Below are positions 59,394-64,000 of a stretch of 64,000 nt of DNA, in pieces. Numbering within the stretch: the first letter of the stretch is position 1; each line of letters opens with the position of its first letter. The notes under the pieces are model-generated. The model saw only the letters and a list, made by a program, of their open reading frames with translations, made no database searches and was not told where the DNA came from. Source of the DNA: DATARH01 sp963734125 (GTDB lineage Bacteria > Pseudomonadota > Alphaproteobacteria > ATCC43930 > CGMCC-115725); NCBI GenBank assembly GCA_963734125.1, contig CAVTGB010000004.1, forward strand, positions 62,001 through 126,000, written 5' to 3'. The translations under genes and the position numbers were made by a program.

Positions 59394-61565
59394 GTGCAGC
59401 GCACCTCCTACGAGACCAAGGGCGGCATCCGCATCGCGCGCGAGATCGTCACCCAACCCTACAGCCCCGCCGACACCGCGCTCGCCGACCGGCTCGATCA
59501 TCAGCGCGGCGTCCTGTTTTCGTCGAGCTTCGAGTTTCCCGGCCGCTATACGCGCTGGGACATGGGCTTTGTCGACCCGCCGCTCGCTCTGACGGCGCGC
59601 GGCCGCCGCTTTGCCGTCGAGGCGCTCAACGAACGCGGGCGAATCTTGCTCGGCGCAGTCGGCGACCATCTCGCCCTTCTGCCGGCGGCCGAAATCCATC
59701 ATCGGAGCAACGACCGCATCGAGGGCGAGATTCGCGAAAGCACGGTGCGGTTTCCCGAGGAAGAGCGCAGCCGCCAGCCGAGCGTCTTCTCGCTGTTGCG
59801 CACCTTGGGCGACCTCTTCGCCAGCCCAACGGACGATCAGCTCGGGCTCTACGGTGCTTTCGGCTACGATTTGGTGTTCCAGTTTGAGCCGGTGCCCCTC
59901 AAGCTCGCGCGCCCCGATGATCAGCGCGACCTCGTCCTCTACCTGCCGGACGAGATCCTGATCGTCGACCACATGCGCCAGGCGGCCGCGCTCTACCGCT
60001 ATGAATTCGAAATCGGCGGGCGATCGACCGCGAGCCTGCCGCGTGCGACCCCGCCGGCGCCCTATCGCCGCGACCCGGAAGCGGCGGTGCCGCCGGAGAG
60101 CGATCATGGCCCGGGCGAATACGCCGCGCTGGTGCGCCGCGCCAAGGAATCGTTCGTGCGCGGCGACCTGTTCGAGGTCGTTCCCGGCCAGCTTTTCGCC
60201 ACCCCCTGCGCCGACAGCCCAAGCCTCGTCTTCCACCGGCTGCGTCAGGCCAACCCGGCCCCTTATGGAGCCCTTATCAATCTTGGGCACGGCGAATTCC
60301 TTGTGTCGGCTTCGCCCGAGATGTTCGTGCGGGTCGAGGGGCGGCGGATCGAGACCTGCCCGATCAGCGGCACGATCCGGCGGGGCCGCGACGCCATCGA
60401 AGATGCCGACCGCATCCTCGAACTCTTGAACTCGAAAAAGGACGAGAGCGAACTGACGATGTGCACCGATGTCGACCGCAACGACAAGTCGCGGGTGTGC
60501 GTCGCCGGCAGCGTCAAGGTCATCGGGCGGCGCCAGATCGAGATGTATTCGCGCCTCATCCACACCGTCGATCATGTCGAGGGCGAATTGCGCTCCGAGT
60601 TCGACGCGCTCGACGGGTTCCTCAGCCACGCCTGGGCGGTGACGGTGACCGGCGCGCCAAAGCTCTGGGCGATCCGCTTTATCGAAGAGGAGGAGCGCTC
60701 GCCGCGCCGGTGGTATGGCGGCGCGATCGGCCGCGTCACCTTCGACGGCAACATGAATACCGGGCTGACGCTGCGCACGATCCGGATGACCGGCGGCGTG
60801 GCCGAGATCCGCGCCGGGGCGACGCTCCTCTTCGACAGCGACCCCGATGCCGAAGAAGCCGAGACCCGGCTTAAGGCCGCCGCGCTCTTCACCGCGATCC
60901 GCGGCGCCGGCGGCGCAACCTCCCGCCCGGGGGCAACGCCGGCCCGGCAATCAGCGCGCGGCCGCAAGGTGCTGCTGATCGATCACGAGGATTCGTTCGT
61001 CCACACGCTCGCCGGTTATTTCCGCACAACGGGGGCGGAGGTGACAACGCTGCGCCATGATTTTGCACGCGCGCAGCTGCGGGGCGGTCTCGCTCCAGAT
61101 CTCGTCGTGTTGTCGCCGGGGCCCGGCCGCCCCACCGATTTCGCGATTCCCGAAACGCTCGACCTGTTGCTCGAACGCGGCATCCCGGTCTTTGGCGTGT
61201 GCCTTGGGCTGCAAGGCATCGTCGAATATTTCGGCGGATCGCTCGGCATCCTCGAGGTGCCGATGCACGGCAAACCCTCGGTCGTGCGCACCCTGCCGGG
61301 CCGCCTCATGCGCGGCTTGCCCGGGCGCTTTACGATCGGGCGCTATCATTCGCTCTACGCGGTGCGCGAAGGATTGCCGGCGGTGCTCAAGGTCGTGGCC
61401 GAGACCGAGGAGGATCGCGTCATCATGGGAATCGAGCACGCTTCGCTGCCGATCGCGGCGGTGCAGTTTCATCCCGAATCGGTGATGACCTCACCCGGCG
61501 AAATCGGCATGCCGATCATCGAGCAAGCGCTCGCGCTGCTCTGCGAGCCGGCGGCGGTGAAATAG
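59394..61565 (+). CDS. trpE(G): Anthranilate synthase TrpE(G), fused large and small subunits
   Basis: The 723-residue fusion makes anthranilate from chorismate and glutamine. The start is GTG 59394 with GGAGGG eight bases upstream. Residues 1 to about 515 are TrpE: FGAFGYDL-like YGAFGYDLVFQFEP, SPEMFVRVEGRRIETCPISG, TMCTDVDRNDKSRVC, TVDHVEGELRSEFDALDGFL. From about 522 the glutamine amidotransferase follows: VLLIDHEDSFVHTLAGYF, the Cys near 602 in FGVCLGLQGIVEYFGG, and AVQFHPESVMT with the catalytic His near 692. Such fusions are known from Rhizobiales and Azospirillum. Confidence 0.95.
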   Translation: MQRTSYETKGGIRIAREIVTQPYSPADTALADRLDHQRGVLFSSSFEFPGRYTRWDMGFVDPPLALTARGRRFAVEALNERGRILLGAVGDHLALLPAAEIHHRSNDRIEGEIRESTVRFPEEERSRQPSVFSLLRTLGDLFASPTDDQLGLYGAFGYDLVFQFEPVPLKLARPDDQRDLVLYLPDEILIVDHMRQAAALYRYEFEIGGRSTASLPRATPPAPYRRDPEAAVPPESDHGPGEYAALVRRAKESFVRGDLFEVVPGQLFATPCADSPSLVFHRLRQANPAPYGALINLGHGEFLVSASPEMFVRVEGRRIETCPISGTIRRGRDAIEDADRILELLNSKKDESELTMCTDVDRNDKSRVCVAGSVKVIGRRQIEMYSRLIHTVDHVEGELRSEFDALDGFLSHAWAVTVTGAPKLWAIRFIEEEERSPRRWYGGAIGRVTFDGNMNTGLTLRTIRMTGGVAEIRAGATLLFDSDPDAEEAETRLKAAALFTAIRGAGGATSRPGATPARQSARGRKVLLIDHEDSFVHTLAGYFRTTGAEVTTLRHDFARAQLRGGLAPDLVVLSPGPGRPTDFAIPETLDLLLERGIPVFGVCLGLQGIVEYFGGSLGILEVPMHGKPSVVRTLPGRLMRGLPGRFTIGRYHSLYAVREGLPAVLKVVAETEEDRVIMGIEHASLPIAAVQFHPESVMTSPGEIGMPIIEQALALLCEPAAVK

Positions 61566-61578
61566 AAACGCGTCAGGC

Positions 61579-63465
61579 TCAGAACATGCGGTCGAGTGCA
61601 TCGCGCTTGATCTCGACCGGGTAGCGCTTGCCGAGGAGCTTGGTGAATTCGCCGATGATGCCGGCTCGGGCGTCGCCCGCCAGCTGATCCGACAGCCCTT
61701 GGGCGGCCGCGTCGGGAATGGTTTCGGGCGACTGGATCTCCTTCAACTGCGCGGTATAGGCGGTGGTGTCGTCGCTCGCGGTGACGACATCGCCCTGCTT
61801 TGCCGCGAACAGCTTGGCCACGAGCGCCGGCGGCACGCTCTGGCCCTTTTCCGCATCGCGCGACAACGGCGCCGCAGGCATCAGCGCCAAGCCCTGGTCG
61901 CCCGCCGCCTGGGCAAGCCTCACCCCGGGGTTGACCGCGGCGGCGAGGGCTTCGGCGTCTTTCTTCACACGCGCGCGCTTCTGCTCGGCCTGCCAGGCGG
62001 CGATCGCCTGGTCCTTGACCTCGGCCAGCGGCCTTACCTGCGGCGGGCTGACCTTGTCGACGTGGACAGCGAAAATCGAACCGTCATCGGTATCGATGAT
62101 CCGGCTGGTGTCGCCCTGGCTGGTGGCGAAGACGGTTTTGAGGATATCAGGGGGTACGACGGGGAGCGTGATCGCCTTGCCTTGGGGATCGTGACCGCCC
62201 TCGTCGGATGCCGCGATGGTCGCTGTCTTCAACTGGTATTTGGCGGCGACGTCGGCCAATGCGGCGCCGCCGGCGAGGGCGTCGTCGGCCTCGTTGCCGA
62301 TCTTGTCGAGGCGATCGGCCGCATCCTGCTGCTTCAACGCGGCCTCGATCTTGGGCTTGGCCTCCTCAAAGCTCTGCGTTGCCCCCGGCTCGATCTTGAC
62401 GACCCGCAGAATGTGCCAGCCGAGCGGGCTTTTTACCGGCTGACTCACCTGGTTGAGCGGCAATTCGAACGCAACGTCGCCCAGTTCGTGCGGTATGTCC
62501 TTGCGGCTCAAGAGCCCGAGGTCGACGGTGTCCGGGTCCTGCCCCTCCATCGTCGTCGCGACTTCCGTCCAATCCTCGCCCGACGCGACCGCCGCCGCGG
62601 CCTCGTTGGCCTTGTCTTCGGAGGGCGCGAGGATCTGCTGGATGTCGCGCCGCTCCGGTGTCTCGAAATCGTCCTTGCGCTCGGTGTATTCCTTGCGGAG
62701 CTTGTCCTCCGCAATTGCGCCGTTGGGTTCGAGATCGGCGGGAGACAGGCTCGCCACCGTGAAGCCGCGGTACTCCGGGGCGCGGAACAGATCGGGATGG
62801 TCCTTGTAGAATTTGTCGAGATCAGTCTCGCTCGGCGCACCGATATCGGTGACCGAAGCGGCCGGGAAGGCGACGATGTCGGCGAGCCGCTTTTCATTGC
62901 GATAGCGGTAGAGGGCTTCGACCACCGGGCGCGGCAAGCCGATGCCGGCGGTAATCGCCTGCAGCATGTCGCTGCGCGGGATTTCCTGCCGCAATCGCGC
63001 CACCAGCTGATCCTCGCTCAGCCGGTTGGCGCTCAGCAACCCGGCGAAAAGCTGGCGGTCGAACTTGCCGTCGGCCCCGCGGAACGCCGGGTTGGAATAG
63101 ATCGCGTCGCGCACCTCGGCGTCCGACACATCGAGGCCGAGCCGCGCGGTTTCCTGGTCGAGGAGGCTCCTGTCGACCAATTGCCCGAGCAGGGTCTCGA
63201 GGATTCCCAGCTGCTTCACCTGGCTTGGGTCGATCGTGGTGCCGAATTGCGCCCGCAGGCGCTCCAGCGCAGGCACCAACGCCGCCTGCAAATCCTCGGC
63301 GCGAATGCTTTGGGACCCGACCGTGGCGATGACGGTATCGGGCGAGTGCCCCTGGTAATAATCCGATCGGGTATAGATGCCCCAGAACCCGAACGAGAGG
63401 ATCAACAGCCCGAAAAGGACCTTGACGACGATGGAGCCCGCTCTGCCCCGGATCCATTGCATCAT
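61579..63465 (-). CDS. ppiD: Periplasmic folding chaperone PpiD (peptidyl-prolyl isomerase, SurA-like N domain)
   Basis: The 628-residue protein (start ATG 63465, MMQWIRGRAGSIVVKVL) has one membrane anchor (VLFGLLILSFGFWGIY, about 14-29) and a large periplasmic part. A SurA-like N domain carries VIATVGSQSIRAEDLQAAL and SANRLSEDQLVARLRQE; a parvulin PPIase domain around 245-370 ends with LNQVSQPVKSPLGWHILRVV. It assists folding of exported proteins at the translocon. It is divergent from tpiA with 143 bases between starts and convergent with trpE(G), 13 bases apart. Confidence 0.92.
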   Translation of the reverse strand: MMQWIRGRAGSIVVKVLFGLLILSFGFWGIYTRSDYYQGHSPDTVIATVGSQSIRAEDLQAALVPALERLRAQFGTTIDPSQVKQLGILETLLGQLVDRSLLDQETARLGLDVSDAEVRDAIYSNPAFRGADGKFDRQLFAGLLSANRLSEDQLVARLRQEIPRSDMLQAITAGIGLPRPVVEALYRYRNEKRLADIVAFPAASVTDIGAPSETDLDKFYKDHPDLFRAPEYRGFTVASLSPADLEPNGAIAEDKLRKEYTERKDDFETPERRDIQQILAPSEDKANEAAAAVASGEDWTEVATTMEGQDPDTVDLGLLSRKDIPHELGDVAFELPLNQVSQPVKSPLGWHILRVVKIEPGATQSFEEAKPKIEAALKQQDAADRLDKIGNEADDALAGGAALADVAAKYQLKTATIAASDEGGHDPQGKAITLPVVPPDILKTVFATSQGDTSRIIDTDDGSIFAVHVDKVSPPQVRPLAEVKDQAIAAWQAEQKRARVKKDAEALAAAVNPGVRLAQAAGDQGLALMPAAPLSRDAEKGQSVPPALVAKLFAAKQGDVVTASDDTTAYTAQLKEIQSPETIPDAAAQGLSDQLAGDARAGIIGEFTKLLGKRYPVEIKRDALDRMF

Positions 63466-63608
63466 GGCGCAAAATGCCCGATTTGGCGGGTGTCGCGGTC
63501 GGTTGACCTCGGCAAATCCCGGTGTGATCGTAGTCGGGAAGATAGAGATGGCCCGGCCCGGCCGCAACATCGCCCGATTGCGGCGCGCCGGGCGCGGGGA
63601 GAGGGAAA

Positions 63609-64000
63609 ATGCCTGAACGGAAACAGCTTGTGGCCGGCAACTGGAAGATGAACGGGCGGCGCGCCGACGGTATCGCGCTGGCCCGCGCCATCGCCGAGCG
63701 GGCAGGGGGGCGGCATGCCTGCGACCTCCTGGTCTGCCCGCCCTTCACGCTGCTCGCATCAATTGGCGAAGTACTTGGCGGCGAGGCCCTCGCCGGCAGC
63801 GCTGTCAGCCTCGGCGGCCAGGATTGTCATGCCGCGCCGGCCGGGGCCTTCACCGGCTCGATCAGCGCTGAGATGCTGCAGGATGCCGGGTGCAGCCACG
63901 TCATTCTCGGTCATTCCGAGCGCCGCCATGGGCTCGGCGAAACCGACGCCGATGTGCGGGCGAAGGCCGAGGCCGCGTGGCGCGCCGGGCTCGTCGCGAT
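63609..64000 (+). CDS. tpiA: Triosephosphate isomerase TpiA, cut by the right edge
   Basis: The first 130 residues are present. AGNWKMNGRRAD carries Asn11 and Lys13 of the active site, and ILGHSERRHG contains the electrophile His102. TpiA interconverts dihydroxyacetone phosphate and glyceraldehyde-3-phosphate. GAGAGGGAAA directly precedes the ATG at 63609. The catalytic Glu and the phosphate loop lie beyond the window. Confidence 0.95.
   Translation, partial: MPERKQLVAGNWKMNGRRADGIALARAIAERAGGRHACDLLVCPPFTLLASIGEVLGGEALAGSAVSLGGQDCHAAPAGAFTGSISAEMLQDAGCSHVILGHSERRHGLGETDADVRAKAEAAWRAGLVA

Noticed and set aside
59271..60950. Minus-strand frame of 559 codons opposite trpE(G)
   Set aside because: Antisense shadow of the third codon position; trpE(G) is unambiguous.
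1..64000. CRISPR arrays, tRNA or rRNA genes, insertion sequences
   Set aside because: No regular spaced repeats, no cloverleaf-like sequence and no transposase motif were found; the repeats seen are palindromic intergenic units.

Overview
The window is high-GC DNA that reads like an alphaproteobacterial chromosome, most probably Rhodospirillales-like; this is inferred from gene content and order. The markers are the block ffh-rpsP-rimM-trmD-rplS-leuC-leuD-leuB (8.6-16.0 kb), a fused anthranilate synthase trpE(G) behind a Trp-codon leader peptide, and trpD-trpC-moaC-moeA read divergently from it (55.6-61.6 kb). No rRNA, tRNA, CRISPR array, transposase or phage gene was seen.

Layout. 1-7.2 kb (minus strand): a lower-GC group for surface glycan modification, with a secreted protein cut by the left edge, a NodB-type deacetylase, an FkbM methyltransferase, a sulfotransferase, a sugar epimerase and a two-domain GSCFA protein. 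7.4-16.0 kb: an iron-type alcohol dehydrogenase, then leucine biosynthesis and the ribosome/SRP block. 16.5-25 kb: a MetE-like methyltransferase, an RlmI-type rRNA methyltransferase, and a minus-strand run RidA / FemAB-like protein / TVP38 membrane protein / MerA-like flavoprotein / orphan histidine kinase. 25-30.3 kb: catabolic genes (dienelactone hydrolase, TauD dioxygenase, ThDP enzyme, GMC oxidoreductase). 30.5-32.7 kb: a low-GC island with a secreted trypsin-like protease, a Tat-exported cysteine peptidase and a HicAB-type pair. 32.8-45.5 kb: mixed metabolic and housekeeping genes (haloacetate dehalogenase, peptide-binding protein, threonine synthase, M16 protease, two YqgE paralogues around a peroxiredoxin, agmatinase-family enzyme, HpcH aldolase). 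45.7-55.4 kb: a second ThDP enzyme, two small unknown genes, and a complete Liv-type ABC importer with two tandem binding proteins. 55.6-64 kb: moeA, moaC, trpC, trpD, the trpL attenuator, trpE(G), ppiD, and the start of tpiA cut by the right edge.

Nine genes contain single-base frame disruptions, concentrated at 25-41 kb plus one in moaC. Every one is repaired by deleting one base, so all behave as +1 insertions. The conserved motifs on both sides of the breaks are intact. This one-sided pattern suggests residual sequencing insertions more than gene decay, so these genes are probably functional.

The best regulatory find is a trpL leader (14 codons, three consecutive Trp) with mutually exclusive hairpins and a promoter placed so that the transcript should start at or next to the trpL AUG. 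Other notable features are an open frame joining TrpC to MoaC, a YqgE paralogue with its own signal peptide and a Pro-rich repeat, the protease/peptidase island, an overlapping pair of unknown genes at 47.3-48.05 kb, and at least four families of palindromic intergenic repeats.
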